Origin: a virus
Length of the DNA stretch: 50,618 nt
Virus record (IMG/VR): IMGVR_UViG_3300030105_002486
Span: 5,062-55,679 of that record
Strand: one strand, 5' to 3'
Shown: positions 14,683 to 22,290 of the stretch, piece after piece
Numbering within the stretch: the stretch's first letter is position 1
Layout: every line of letters starts with the position of its first letter
Made by a program: the position numbers and the translations under genes
The notes under the pieces: generated by a model
Databases searched by the model: none
What the model was told of the DNA's origin: nothing
The model's input: the letters and a program-made list of their open reading frames with translations, nothing else

Positions 14683-14707
14683 TTTACTTTTTCTTAGGGG
14701 GTACAAG

Positions 14708-15694
14708 GTGCAACAAGATACATCGTTACATAGCGGTCATGTTCTGACAGGTCTGGAAGTTACAAAGAATGGCTGGCGGAAGAGCGACAAGGAGATAGCT
14801 ATCGCTGGTGCAGATGCCGAAGGCATCGACAGGAAGAGGGCAAGGGCTAGTGTAATACTCTTAGATGAGGCATTGGTACGTAGGCTTAACAAACCTGAAG
14901 TCTATGCTAGGAACTACATGAAGGAAGTGACAGAGCCGTGGTCATCTTCAAGGAATAATAAGAATGGTGGCAGGGTGAAGGGCAATGAATACTTACTAAT
15001 GTATGAAGACCTCGCAGAGTACGAGGGAGCAATGCAAAAATTCGGAGAGGAGTTTTGGAGTGTTCTTCAGAAAGATTTGTTTGCTCATTGGAGTAGCCTA
15101 CGTGCCGATGCACTGATAGAACTCAATGGAAAGTACGATAATTACTTCCCACCGTTAGCTGATCTGCGTCAAAGGTATAGCTGGAAGGTATGGATCAAAC
15201 CCCTTCCCGAACCGACTAACGAGAAAGACATCAGGCTCGTTGCCTCTCAAGCAGATATTACTAGGGCTGTTGAAGAGGATCGAAGCCAACACCAAGCGAA
15301 GATGGCAAATGTTATCGGAGGTATTGCCGATGACATCATTGAATCTACCGTAGATATTGCTGGGAGACTTGGTGGATTTCAACCCAACAAAGACGGCAGG
15401 AAGGGTAACAACCTACCCAAGGGTCCAGGGTGGGAGAACTACAAAGGTCTAGCTGATCGCATAGACAAGTGGAACACAACCTTTCCAGATACTGCATTGG
15501 AAAGTGCATCAAAGAAAATCAGGGAGCTAGTCAATGAGGTGGAACAGATAGGTGGTGGAAATCTCTCCGATGCAAGAAAGTATTTAGGTGGAAGAGATGA
15601 CAGCATACGAGAACCAATCGTAGAAAAACTCAAAGAAATTAAGAAGACTGTCGAGCCAGCAACAAGTAGGTTCGAAGAATGGATGAAGAACTGA
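14708..15694 (+). CDS. Middle gene of MoxR/VWA cassette, unknown (328 aa)
   Basis: GTG start at 14708 behind AGGGGG. Basic, helical N-terminus (WRKSDKEIAIAGADAEGIDRKRARA), a Trp/Tyr-rich middle (FGEEFWSVLQKDLFAHW, YFPPLADLRQRYSWKVWIKPLP), and a C-terminal coiled-coil-like stretch (SASKKIRELVNEVEQI, EKLKEIKKTV). No known domain. Placed between the ATPase and the VWA/HExxH gene, it is the obvious third component: adaptor, substrate or regulator. This is inference from order only. Confidence 0.78.
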   Translation: MQQDTSLHSGHVLTGLEVTKNGWRKSDKEIAIAGADAEGIDRKRARASVILLDEALVRRLNKPEVYARNYMKEVTEPWSSSRNNKNGGRVKGNEYLLMYEDLAEYEGAMQKFGEEFWSVLQKDLFAHWSSLRADALIELNGKYDNYFPPLADLRQRYSWKVWIKPLPEPTNEKDIRLVASQADITRAVEEDRSQHQAKMANVIGGIADDIIESTVDIAGRLGGFQPNKDGRKGNNLPKGPGWENYKGLADRIDKWNTTFPDTALESASKKIRELVNEVEQIGGGNLSDARKYLGGRDDSIREPIVEKLKEIKKTVEPATSRFEEWMKN

Positions 15695-15705
15695 AGGTTA
15701 TATAA

Positions 15706-15724
15706 TGTTCAGAAATTATTTTTA
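15706..15724. repeat. TTGTTCA/AT-palindrome motif, copy G
   Basis: TGTTCAGAAATTATTTTTAA, 11 bp after a stop codon and 58 bp before the next ATG. Confidence 0.5.
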
Positions 15725-15782
15725 ATTACCGCGAGAAAATCAGTAGGTTTCAAATTCACAATCCAAGAGAGAGGTTGGGAAG

Positions 15783-17081
15783 ATGACATATGTAGATCTT
15801 CAACAAAGGTTTTTAGGGATCAAAGAAGCAAACGAACATCTAGCAAATGTTAGGAAGACAGTGGTCAAGGAAAGAGCTAGGCTGTGCAAGAAACAGCCAG
15901 GAACTTTTCTGCTGATTGGTGGATGTAAAATAATAATATCTGAACAACACGATACTTATGCCACCGATGGTAAAACTATATGGGCGAACCCAGGCTTTGT
16001 AACTTCACTAACGCCTAAGCAAAATAAGACAGTTCTTTTCCATGAGTTCCAGCACATAGCCTTACATCATAACACTAGGCGTGGCAACATCCATCCTGAT
16101 TTATGGAATATCGCTTGCGATTACATCGTCAACGGACTGATATACCATAGTTCAAATTACGGAGAGGAGTACGAGCTTCCAGGCAATTATTGCTGGCATG
16201 ACTTCTATTCCTCTCCGAAGTGTGACTGGTCTGCAGAGAGGATATCTCGTCAAATGATTAAGGATGGGTGGGAGCCACCGCCAGATAAGCCAGGAGACCC
16301 CGACAAACCAGGAGATGCTGACGATGGAGACAAAGATGACAGCGAGGGGTCAGCGCCAGGGGGCTGTGGTGATATTCTGGATAGTCCAGCCGTCGAGGAA
16401 GGGGAGATCGCCATACAGCAGGAAGAGTACGAGTTAAAGCAACGCTTGGCTGAGGCATCGTTGATTGAAAAGTCAGCAGGCACACAGGTTGGTGGCGCTT
16501 GTACCATCATCAAGGACAGAGAGGAACGAGGGTCAAGATCTTCCGAAGAGATCCGTGAGTTTCTACAGGATAACGTGAGGTCCAGGCGATCCTTCAAGAG
16601 GCCCAACAAGAGATGGCTATCACAAGGAATGCTGTTGCCTTCCCATGAGAAGAAAGTGCAGGAGCTTTACGTGGCTATCGACTCCTCTGCATCCGTGGGA
16701 CTAGACGAGTTTGAGCAATACAGAAACAACCTTGTTCGGTGGGCGATGGAACTATCGCTTGAAAGGATTCGTGTTGCCTACATAGACAGCAAGATACATT
16801 TGAACCCAGAGACAGGAGAGCCATGGTACGACATCCATCTCAATGCAGGGGGTGGAGCAGAGGGAATGGAGCTAGATGTATTCGGTGGTGGTGGCACATC
16901 ATTCGATCCAATCTTTGACTACATCGAAGAGGAAGGAGTGCCAGTGAGTTCGTTGATATATTTCACAGATGGATATGGTCAGGTGTATTCTGAACAACCG
17001 AACTATCCAGTCATGTGGCTGACATCTGGTGCTACACCAAGATTTTATGGTGATCAGTGGGGAGAAGTGATAAGAGTGTGA
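15783..17081 (+). CDS. Putative metallopeptidase plus von Willebrand A protein (432 aa)
   Basis: N-terminal domain with HEFQH (His87, Glu88, His91), a zinc-binding HExxH motif followed by IALHHNTRRG and 'DLWNIACDYIVNGLI', as in the DUF2201-type putative metallopeptidase domain. An acidic Gly/Asp/Pro linker follows (about 160-200). The C-terminal VWA domain has the MIDAS signature DSSAS (about 300), 'GGGGTSFDP' (about 369) and 'YFTDGYG' (about 394). VWA proteins of this type pair with MoxR ATPases, here encoded two genes upstream. ATG at 15783 follows GAGAGAGGTTGGGAAG. Whether the peptidase is active is not known for the family. Confidence 0.87.
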   Translation: MTYVDLQQRFLGIKEANEHLANVRKTVVKERARLCKKQPGTFLLIGGCKIIISEQHDTYATDGKTIWANPGFVTSLTPKQNKTVLFHEFQHIALHHNTRRGNIHPDLWNIACDYIVNGLIYHSSNYGEEYELPGNYCWHDFYSSPKCDWSAERISRQMIKDGWEPPPDKPGDPDKPGDADDGDKDDSEGSAPGGCGDILDSPAVEEGEIAIQQEEYELKQRLAEASLIEKSAGTQVGGACTIIKDREERGSRSSEEIREFLQDNVRSRRSFKRPNKRWLSQGMLLPSHEKKVQELYVAIDSSASVGLDEFEQYRNNLVRWAMELSLERIRVAYIDSKIHLNPETGEPWYDIHLNAGGGAEGMELDVFGGGGTSFDPIFDYIEEEGVPVSSLIYFTDGYGQVYSEQPNYPVMWLTSGATPRFYGDQWGEVIRV

Positions 17082-17096
17082 GTGACGCGGTAATTA

Positions 17097-17125
17097 AAAA
17101 TAATTTCTGAACAATAACTTTTACC
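17097..17125. repeat. TTGTTCA/AT-palindrome motif, copy B (reverse)
   Basis: A 29 nt stretch identical to 20410-20438, containing ATTTCTGAACAA; 14 bp upstream of the ATG at 17140. Confidence 0.65.
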
Positions 17126-17139
17126 GAAGAGAGAGCAAG

Positions 17140-17535
17140 ATGAAATACAAAGTAAGATGTTACGAAAAAAATACCTGGGAACTAGAGGTTGAGGCTGACA
17201 GTCAAGAGGAAGCAGAAATAAAAGCTGAAGAGCATTACGATGCTCTTGGTTTCAGCGACTACAAAGAAATCAGTAGTCCTGAAGGTTGGTATTGGAAGGC
17301 AGAGGAGCATTACCAGAAAGAGTATATACTTGATTTGACTGGAATCATAATTATGGGGGACGAGATCAATGACACTAAGCTCTTCAGGCGTAACGCAAAG
17401 ACAGGAGAGGAGTGCGAAATTCCATTTGACGACACCGATTACAAGGAGTATGGGGGCCACACACATCAGCTAAAATGGGTTGAGGTATGCCATATCTGTG
17501 AACATAAACTTTTTACGGAAGAGGAGGGAGTATGA
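17140..17535 (+). CDS. Early hypothetical protein (131 aa)
   Basis: The N-terminal 40 residues (MKYKVRCYEKNTWELEVEAD, then SQEEAEIKAEEHYDAL) form a small beta-beta-alpha unit often seen in short phage proteins. The C-terminus has C-x2-C (EVCHICEHKLF) and ends EEEGV, whose codons supply the ribosome site of the next gene (ATGA overlap). Function unknown. Confidence 0.72.
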   Translation: MKYKVRCYEKNTWELEVEADSQEEAEIKAEEHYDALGFSDYKEISSPEGWYWKAEEHYQKEYILDLTGIIIMGDEINDTKLFRRNAKTGEECEIPFDDTDYKEYGGHTHQLKWVEVCHICEHKLFTEEEGV

Positions 17536-17765
17536 GAGACAAAACACATCAGCAAATGCGAAACACACTGGCTTCAACGATTCGAGCTTTGAAGCGTGAC
17601 CACGAAGGGTTAGATGATAGAGATATTCAATACGACTTGGGTTACATATATGGGCTGAACTATGCCATCTCTCTATACATTAATGACGAGTTCTGGATGT
17701 ATGAAATCCCAGAAATTAATCGTGTCAACCGATTCATTGGAAGATTGTTTGATCGGGTTAGTTAG
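17532..17765 (+). CDS. Early hypothetical protein (77 aa)
   Basis: Overlaps the previous stop by 4 nt with GAGGAGGGAG upstream. Helical: 'QQMRNTLASTIRALKRD', then 'DLGYIYGLNYAISLYI'. No domain recognised. Confidence 0.7.
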   Translation: MRDKTHQQMRNTLASTIRALKRDHEGLDDRDIQYDLGYIYGLNYAISLYINDEFWMYEIPEINRVNRFIGRLFDRVS

Positions 17766-17803
17766 AAAACTGTAAGACAGGTGTAACAAAGCGAACAAAA
17801 CTA

Positions 17804-17824
17804 TTGTTCAAAATTAATTTTTAG
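17804..17824. repeat. TTGTTCA/AT-palindrome motif, copy E
   Basis: TTGTTCAAAATTAATTTT followed by TAG, containing the perfect palindrome AAAATTAATTTT; directly before a GAGGAGGGAG ribosome site. Confidence 0.6.
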
Positions 17825-17834
17825 AGGAGGGAGT

Positions 17835-18047
17835 ATGAGTGATGTATGGTTTGCACTAGCAGAACGACATGGTGTCACGATAGAAAAAATCAAAAGGTAC
17901 TGCCAAGAAGAAGTGGATGACAGCTGGCCTGTAGTCTGTGGCGAGAAAGAGATGGAAGATGAGGTGGACAAAGCACTCATCGTTGGGCGAGCAGAGTTCG
18001 CTGTTGGTTTGTTGAATCAAATAAACAAATGGGAGGGGGAGAAATGA
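17835..18047 (+). CDS. Early hypothetical protein (70 aa)
   Basis: Uses the same GAGGAGGGAGTATGA start cassette as the gene at 17532. Short helical protein beginning MSDVWFALAERHGVTIEKIK, possibly a helix-turn-helix-like N-terminus, with an acidic middle. No certain family. Confidence 0.68.
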   Translation: MSDVWFALAERHGVTIEKIKRYCQEEVDDSWPVVCGEKEMEDEVDKALIVGRAEFAVGLLNQINKWEGEK

Positions 18048-18238
18048 TTTCCAAGATCGAAGCAACCTATTATGTACAAGACAACTATGGAAGGGAAGAT
18101 TGGTACCCAGTTAATGAGGCTTCTCATTTCCTAGCCAGGATAGGCGGGCAGAAAACATTGGGGGAAAATACTGTCTCCCTTGCTAAAGATTTTGCATTTA
18201 CATTCACCGAAGTAAAGAATCCAAACAGGAGAAGATGA
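18044..18238 (+). CDS. Early hypothetical protein (64 aa)
   Basis: The ATG at 18044 overlaps the previous stop (ATGA) behind GGGAGGGGGAG; a longer reading would start inside the neighbour without its own site. MISKIEATYYVQDNYGRED... with aromatic-rich N-terminus and a basic RRR end. Unknown function. Confidence 0.62.
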   Translation: MISKIEATYYVQDNYGREDWYPVNEASHFLARIGGQKTLGENTVSLAKDFAFTFTEVKNPNRRR

Positions 18239-18417
18239 GTATGAAGTGTGTCATATGTGGGTATGAGATCTTAGGATTCGGCAACAACGCATTACCAGTA
18301 AGGGTTGGGCAGTGTTGTGGTGCATGCAATGACACAGTAGTTATACCAAAGAGAATAAATAATTTATTCAAATATAATCTTTCCAAAAAAGAGGAGAAGG
18401 TAAATGAAACCGTTTGA
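18235..18417 (+). CDS. Small zinc-ribbon-like protein (60 aa)
   Basis: CVIC near the N-terminus and CCGAC about 20 residues later form a four-cysteine pattern typical of a small zinc ribbon. ATGA overlap with the previous gene, with AGGAGAAG upstream. Likely nucleic-acid or protein binding; role unknown. Confidence 0.65.
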   Translation: MSMKCVICGYEILGFGNNALPVRVGQCCGACNDTVVIPKRINNLFKYNLSKKEEKVNETV

Positions 18418-18697
18418 GTACGATGGAGATGGCATCCATACAGAGAGAGCGAAGCGAAAACTACGCAGGGCGCTGAAGAGATCCAAGAAACTTGGGCATG
18501 TGCCGACACGCATATCTAAGTTGGGGTACGTCGAACTCTATGGTTGCATGAACACAGATTGCAACGCTACGATAGATGTATGGGATAGCCCAGCATCAGT
18601 CAATGGGCCTATGCAATGGACGGATTGTTGCAGTCCAAAGTTTTCCACAATTAAAAAATTGTTCCGAAATATTTTTAATCTTTTACGGGGGAGTTAA
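18404..18697 (+). CDS. Basic early protein with Cys pairs (97 aa)
   Basis: N-terminal basic helix (ERAKRKLRRALKRSKKLGH), then CMNTDC and DCC, a plausible zinc site, and a C-terminus (KKLFRNIFNLLRGS) read through a copy of the TTGTTCA motif. Overlaps the previous gene by 14 nt. The basic helix suggests nucleic-acid binding. Last gene before a 208 bp non-coding stretch. Confidence 0.65.
   Translation: MKPFEYDGDGIHTERAKRKLRRALKRSKKLGHVPTRISKLGYVELYGCMNTDCNATIDVWDSPASVNGPMQWTDCCSPKFSTIKKLFRNIFNLLRGS
18659..18680. repeat. TTGTTCA/AT-palindrome motif, copy H
   Basis: TTGTTCCGAAATATTTTTAA inside the 3' end of gene 18404-18697. Confidence 0.45.
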
Positions 18698-18701
18698 CAA
18701 T

Positions 18702-18755
18702 CCCCAAGGGAAACCTTTTGCGAGAGAACCCTTGAGGACTGGAAATGAAAACTCC
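18702..18755. other. Structured intergenic element, copy 2
   Basis: Close copy of 5242-5297: CCCCAAGGG, GAAAC, TTGC, CCCTTGAGG, ACTG and GAAAT are kept in order while the loop differs. GAG of the 3' arm can alternatively pair with CTC at 18752-18754. It opens a 208 bp non-coding stretch between early genes and is followed by a hairpin and a terminator, as if part of a short untranslated RNA. Confidence 0.5.
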
Positions 18756-18774
18756 CTAGAAAAAAACCCCTCCC

Positions 18775-18805
18775 CCTTCAATGACGAGAGAGTATCATTT
18801 GAAGG
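18775..18805 (+). other. Hairpin before terminator
   Basis: CCTTCAATGA (18775-18784) pairs with TCATTTGAAGG (18795-18805), ten pairs with one bulged T. Confidence 0.55.
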
Positions 18806-18808
18806 ACG

Positions 18809-18839
18809 AGAGGAAGAAAACTCTTCTTCTTTTTGTTTT
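18809..18839 (+). terminator. Rho-independent terminator
   Basis: AGAGGAAGA pairs with TCTTCTTCT (9 pairs, one G-U) around AAAC, followed by T4-G-T4. Ends the 17140-18697 gene run or a small RNA starting near 18700. Confidence 0.75.
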
Positions 18840-18905
18840 CACGAGGGCAAGTTCGCTTAAAGACAAACCTAATTATCACGATAGACTAAGTCAAGGAGAG
18901 GGAAG

Positions 18906-19436
18906 ATGTTAACACCATCAGTTCAGAAATGGCAATATCTAAAAGATTTACGAGAGCAATCAAAAAAACCTATAGCTAAATGTGAACATTGCGGTGGACC
19001 CAGCAAGGTCTACGCATACAGGTTAGGTTCTTACGCCAGAGTCTTGTGTTGGTTGGCACATAAAGAGACGGCAAGTGAGCGTAGGTACCGTCACCTTCCT
19101 TCTTCTGGAGCGGTCAATGGGGGTGGCGACTATGCCAAACTTAGATATTGGGACCTCATAGAGAGCATGCCCAACTATGATGGAGACAACTGGGTTGACC
19201 CCCAACATGCTGGATCTAAAAGATCTTCTGGTCACTGGAGGCTGACAGATGCTGGCTATGACTTCGCACACGGCAACATCACTGTCAGTGCCGTATGTTA
19301 CTACAGGCATCCCCTGGACGGTGTGCTGGGATTTGAACCCGAACAGATAAACATACACGATGCGATAGGGAAACGATTTAACTACACACAACTCATGCAA
19401 GGTTACAAAGGGAAACCAGGAGGCTCAACGCAATGA
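18906..19436 (+). CDS. Hypothetical protein with zinc knuckle (176 aa)
   Basis: ATG at 18906 behind AAGGAGAGGGAAG. C-x2-C (KCEHCGGPSKVY) near the N-terminus, then Trp/Tyr/His-rich sequence (LCWLAHKETASERRYRHL, HWRLTDAGYDFAHG) that looks like a folded enzyme or winged-helix domain. I recall no family. First gene after the terminator at 18839, so it needs its own promoter in 18840-18890. Confidence 0.75.
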   Translation: MLTPSVQKWQYLKDLREQSKKPIAKCEHCGGPSKVYAYRLGSYARVLCWLAHKETASERRYRHLPSSGAVNGGGDYAKLRYWDLIESMPNYDGDNWVDPQHAGSKRSSGHWRLTDAGYDFAHGNITVSAVCYYRHPLDGVLGFEPEQINIHDAIGKRFNYTQLMQGYKGKPGGSTQ

Positions 19437-19633
19437 AAAAGATTTACCCGAAGAAGCTGTCGCAGAAGGTGGTAGCAGAGATAGTAAACGAGGTCAGAGA
19501 ATGGAATGACCAGACAGAACTCGAAGGATTGATTCTAGATTTGATAGAGCTACGTGATCCAAAGGTTAGAAAAATATTCTACAAGTTTTTATTTAATTCT
19601 ACAGGAGAGGAGCAAGATGACTACAAGCCCTGA
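19433..19633 (+). CDS. Small helical early protein (66 aa)
   Basis: ATGA overlap with the previous stop. MKKIYPKKLSQKVVAEIVNE..., amphipathic helices, Lys-rich. Its 3' end contains the duplicated 35 bp leader that starts the next gene. Unknown function. Confidence 0.65.
   Translation: MKKIYPKKLSQKVVAEIVNEVREWNDQTELEGLILDLIELRDPKVRKIFYKFLFNSTGEEQDDYKP
19586..19620 (+). repeat. Duplicated 35 bp gene leader, copy 1
   Basis: Identical to 19876-19910; holds a T-rich stretch, AGGAGAGGAGCAAG and the ATG of gene 19617-19886. Confidence 0.8.
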
Positions 19634-19886
19634 GCAGAGATTAATCCAAAGATGGGCCTTGATCAGTATGAAGAAATCGTTCAAGGCTCACTTAGCCTCA
19701 CAGAGAAAGATGGAGTACATGGTTGAAAGAGATCTTTGTCGAGACGAACCTCGCCTGAAGGCCACGTTGAACGATGACATACTAACTGTCTATGTCTCCA
19801 ATGAGGTGGTGATGTCCTTGAACAAAGAAGAGAACCGCTATCGGTTTTACGAGATGGTAGAAATTTTTTCGCCTATTTTTATTTAA
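19617..19886 (+). CDS. Early hypothetical protein (89 aa)
   Basis: ATG at 19617 is chosen because it follows AGGAGAGGAG; a longer reading from 19554 lies in the previous gene. Basic helical N-terminal half (WALISMKKSFKAHLASQRK), then 'RLKATLNDDILTVYVSNEVV', beta-like. Its last codons are part of the second copy of the duplicated leader. Unknown. Confidence 0.65.
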   Translation: MTTSPEQRLIQRWALISMKKSFKAHLASQRKMEYMVERDLCRDEPRLKATLNDDILTVYVSNEVVMSLNKEENRYRFYEMVEIFSPIFI

Positions 19887-19910
19887 TTCTACAGGAGAGG
19901 AGCAAGATGA
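19876..19910 (+). repeat. Duplicated 35 bp gene leader, copy 2
   Basis: Exact copy of 19586-19620, giving gene 19907-20107 the same ribosome site and start. Confidence 0.8.
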
Positions 19911-20107
19911 ATAACGAATTTCCTGGCTATGATCATTGGAAAACATCGGGGCCACCCGATGAGCCAGAAGACAATGAAGACAACGCCACGATTATGGAAG
20001 GACTCAGAGAGTCAGTCGAGGAAGATCATCCAGACTTAACTGAGAAACAAGTAGAGTCTGTAGTAGCGTACTTATTTTCGTTTAGAGAGGGGGGAGAAGA
20101 GCAATGA
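19907..20107 (+). CDS. Small acidic early protein (66 aa)
   Basis: Strongly acidic, Pro-rich N-terminus (DHWKTSGPPDEPEDNEDN), then a helical segment 'EDHPDLTEKQVESVVAYLF'. ATGA overlap with the next gene. Function unknown. Confidence 0.62.
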   Translation: MNNEFPGYDHWKTSGPPDEPEDNEDNATIMEGLRESVEEDHPDLTEKQVESVVAYLFSFREGGEEQ

Positions 20108-20430
20108 GACATAAGAACTTACAAGAATACATAGACATTGTTGACTACACAGAGGACATAATGACAATGGATGGTGGCTACAATGATTGCATCGTAGGGG
20201 TTATATCAAAATTCGGTGGCGAGCAAGTCATTGCCTATGATATTGAAAAGGTGCTTACGAGGCTGAGAGAAAGAGATGGCATGAGTGAAATAGAGGCGAT
20301 TGAATTCTTTGAATTTAATATGCTGGGTGCGTGGATGGGGGATCATACGCCTATGTTCATAGCCACCTTAACGGAGCAACACCTAGAGCCAGCCGATGGC
20401 TTGCCCTTTAAAATAATTTCTGAACAATAA
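20104..20430 (+). CDS. Conserved phage protein of unknown function (108 aa)
   Basis: The segment 'CIVGVISKFGGEQVIAYDIE' and 'RDGMSEIEAIEFFEFN' with 'GAWMGDHTPMF' is a pattern I recall across many phages and some bacteria, without a known role. Single compact domain. Ends facing the primase-helicase gene; a copy of the 29 nt repeat covers its stop codon. Confidence 0.75.
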   Translation: MRHKNLQEYIDIVDYTEDIMTMDGGYNDCIVGVISKFGGEQVIAYDIEKVLTRLRERDGMSEIEAIEFFEFNMLGAWMGDHTPMFIATLTEQHLEPADGLPFKIISEQ

Positions 20431-20438
20431 CTTTTACC
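20410..20438. repeat. TTGTTCA/AT-palindrome motif, copy C (reverse)
   Basis: Identical over 29 nt to 17097-17125. Sits at the junction of convergent genes, where a start-proximal role is impossible. Confidence 0.65.
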
Positions 20439-20449
20439 ACCGCTGGCTT

Positions 20450-22195
20450 CTAGAAATCCCAGTCGTAATCGTCAAAGGCAGGGCCAAAGTTATTCCACCT
20501 GCCACTGATCTTATCGTAGTGGAGAGGACATGATCCATTCTTTCCTACCCAATTCCAACGTGCCTTCCACACGTGGGCTTCGGGTGGCTCTTCATCCTTC
20601 GGGTGCCTCCACACTGTAAGTCCGATGTCTGCCTTGGAGAACCAAGTATGAGAGCCTGAGATATCCATACCAGTAACAACAACCTTGTTGCCTGTCCTTC
20701 TCTCGCTGTTGAGTTTTGCAGGGTGAGCCACAAAAAATACATGGGCATCATGGTTCTTTGCCCATTGCTGAATTTTGGTAAGCATTGAACTGATTGCATC
20801 AGTTTCTCTGCCCGAACCTATGTCGATATAATTATACGGATCAATGACAAGTATCCTACTTCCATATCGCAGTACACACTCCGATGCCTTCCTGAGTATG
20901 TTGTCGATGTCGGATGCCCCACCACTACGGTTGTCCATGAAGACAAAACTTTCTTTCATCACCTCCCTGCTGAATGCTACTTCTTCTTCAGACATACGAG
21001 TCGCATGGCCCTCCACAAAGAAGGGTCTATTGATAATCTTCTGGGATAGCTGAGCGTAATGATAGTCTGCTGGCTTTTCAAAACTACAGAAAACGGTTTT
21101 CCAGTTATGACTTTTTGCTAGGTTCACACAGAACTGATCAACCAAATCAGATTTACCAGAAGCAGGAAAGCCAGTGACGATAGTCACCATCCCCAATGGT
21201 ATCTGCATATACTCATCCAAGGAAGTCAGTCCAGTCGAGGCCCCCTTGATGTGTCCCTGATCATAGAGATTCAAAACTGAATCGAAAATATCATCCACCG
21301 TATGCACACCGATGATGGGAAGTACCGTAGCTTTATCTAGCTGATCTTCAAGATATACTTTCCCCTTTATTTCCAACGCTTCGGATGCGTCCTTGTATTC
21401 GTCCAAAGAAACTATCCAAGTCTTAGAACTACCAACCCGACGAATGATTTCTTTCTCCAACGCATTACCTGGCCCGTCGTTGTCTGTATTTAAAAATATT
21501 TTTGGTGATAATTTTAGTTGCTTCTCCGCCCTCCATATATAACGAAATTTATTATCATCTTTGGGATCAATTTTTCCGTCTTTAACTTTTGCTGGCGCTC
21601 CATTGGGGATACTAAGCACGGTTATGTTGGGGGGCAGATCGCAAGACATCCATGCCAACGCATCCATCTCTCCCTCACAGATTAATATATCATTGCCATC
21701 GACATATGATTCTAAGTTAAAGAAATCTTCGCACACATTTTCTTGTGAAAAATTTTTCTTGGTGTCAGCACTTCGCCACTTTACTGCCCTCACGTCCCCT
21801 TCAACTCTATATGGAAATCCTACAGCAGGTACCGTCTTGCCATTAAATCGGTAGGTAGAAAGTATTGTATGTTCTTCGATAATCTTTTCTTCAATGTTTC
21901 TGTCCCTGAGATACTTGAATGCTTCTTCATTGTTGTTGTTTTTATTGATCGAAATAGGCTTGCTTTTTTTCATAGATGGCTCCCTGTATTTTGCCCTGTT
22001 TTCTGTATCGTATAAATGACCACCCTCTGCCCCACAGTGGTGACAAAGGTACTGCACCCCCCTACTGTCTACCCTCACGGACAAGGGCTTGTCTGTCTTG
22101 TGCTTGCTCCTGCTATCCTGACAATCTGGACATCTGATTTTGTGCTGACCTATACTTAAATTAGAAACTCTCTGTAGTATTTCAGTAGCTAACAT
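20450..22195 (-). CDS. Primase-helicase, T7 gp4 / Twinkle-like (581 aa)
   Basis: Unwinds the fork and probably lays primers. Zinc finger Cys22-Cys25 and Cys51-Cys54; TOPRIM domain with 'ILICEGEMDALAW' (Glu174, Glu176) and 'NTDNDGPG' (Asp238, Asp240); RecA-like helicase with Walker A GFPASGKS (342-349), Walker B 'ILVIDPYN' (448-455) and 'VFFVAHPAK'. Length and order match full-length phage primase-helicases. It reads against the surrounding early genes, as does the RusA-like gene before it. No DNA polymerase is visible in the window, so replication would use the host polymerase or one outside the window. Confidence 0.92.
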   Translation of the reverse strand: MLATEILQRVSNLSIGQHKIRCPDCQDSRSKHKTDKPLSVRVDSRGVQYLCHHCGAEGGHLYDTENRAKYREPSMKKSKPISINKNNNNEEAFKYLRDRNIEEKIIEEHTILSTYRFNGKTVPAVGFPYRVEGDVRAVKWRSADTKKNFSQENVCEDFFNLESYVDGNDILICEGEMDALAWMSCDLPPNITVLSIPNGAPAKVKDGKIDPKDDNKFRYIWRAEKQLKLSPKIFLNTDNDGPGNALEKEIIRRVGSSKTWIVSLDEYKDASEALEIKGKVYLEDQLDKATVLPIIGVHTVDDIFDSVLNLYDQGHIKGASTGLTSLDEYMQIPLGMVTIVTGFPASGKSDLVDQFCVNLAKSHNWKTVFCSFEKPADYHYAQLSQKIINRPFFVEGHATRMSEEEVAFSREVMKESFVFMDNRSGGASDIDNILRKASECVLRYGSRILVIDPYNYIDIGSGRETDAISSMLTKIQQWAKNHDAHVFFVAHPAKLNSERRTGNKVVVTGMDISGSHTWFSKADIGLTVWRHPKDEEPPEAHVWKARWNWVGKNGSCPLHYDKISGRWNNFGPAFDDYDWDF

Positions 22196-22202
22196 CTAAA
22201 CC

Positions 22203-22290
22203 ATTCCTTTACTTAGATATATATTAATTAGATAATATATCTATAAAAGTTTTAAGTATATTATCTTTATTATCTATAGTAGATATTACT
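22203..22290. repeat. AT-rich dyad cluster shared with 7395-7487
   Basis: TAGATAATATATCTA at 22229-22243 and ATCTATAGTAGAT at 22272-22284 are exact copies of dyads at 7472-7486 and within 7408-7422. The cluster covers the short primase-RusA gap and the 3' end of the RusA-like gene. Same candidate binding protein or origin feature as at 7.4 kb. Confidence 0.5.

Noticed and set aside
15783-17081. CobT cobaltochelatase subunit
   Set aside because: A VWA domain next to a MoxR-type ATPase recalls CobS/CobT, but the N-terminal HExxH domain fits the putative metallopeptidase/VWA type better.
18906-19436. HNH endonuclease
   Set aside because: A Cys pair and several His are present but not in HNH order or spacing.
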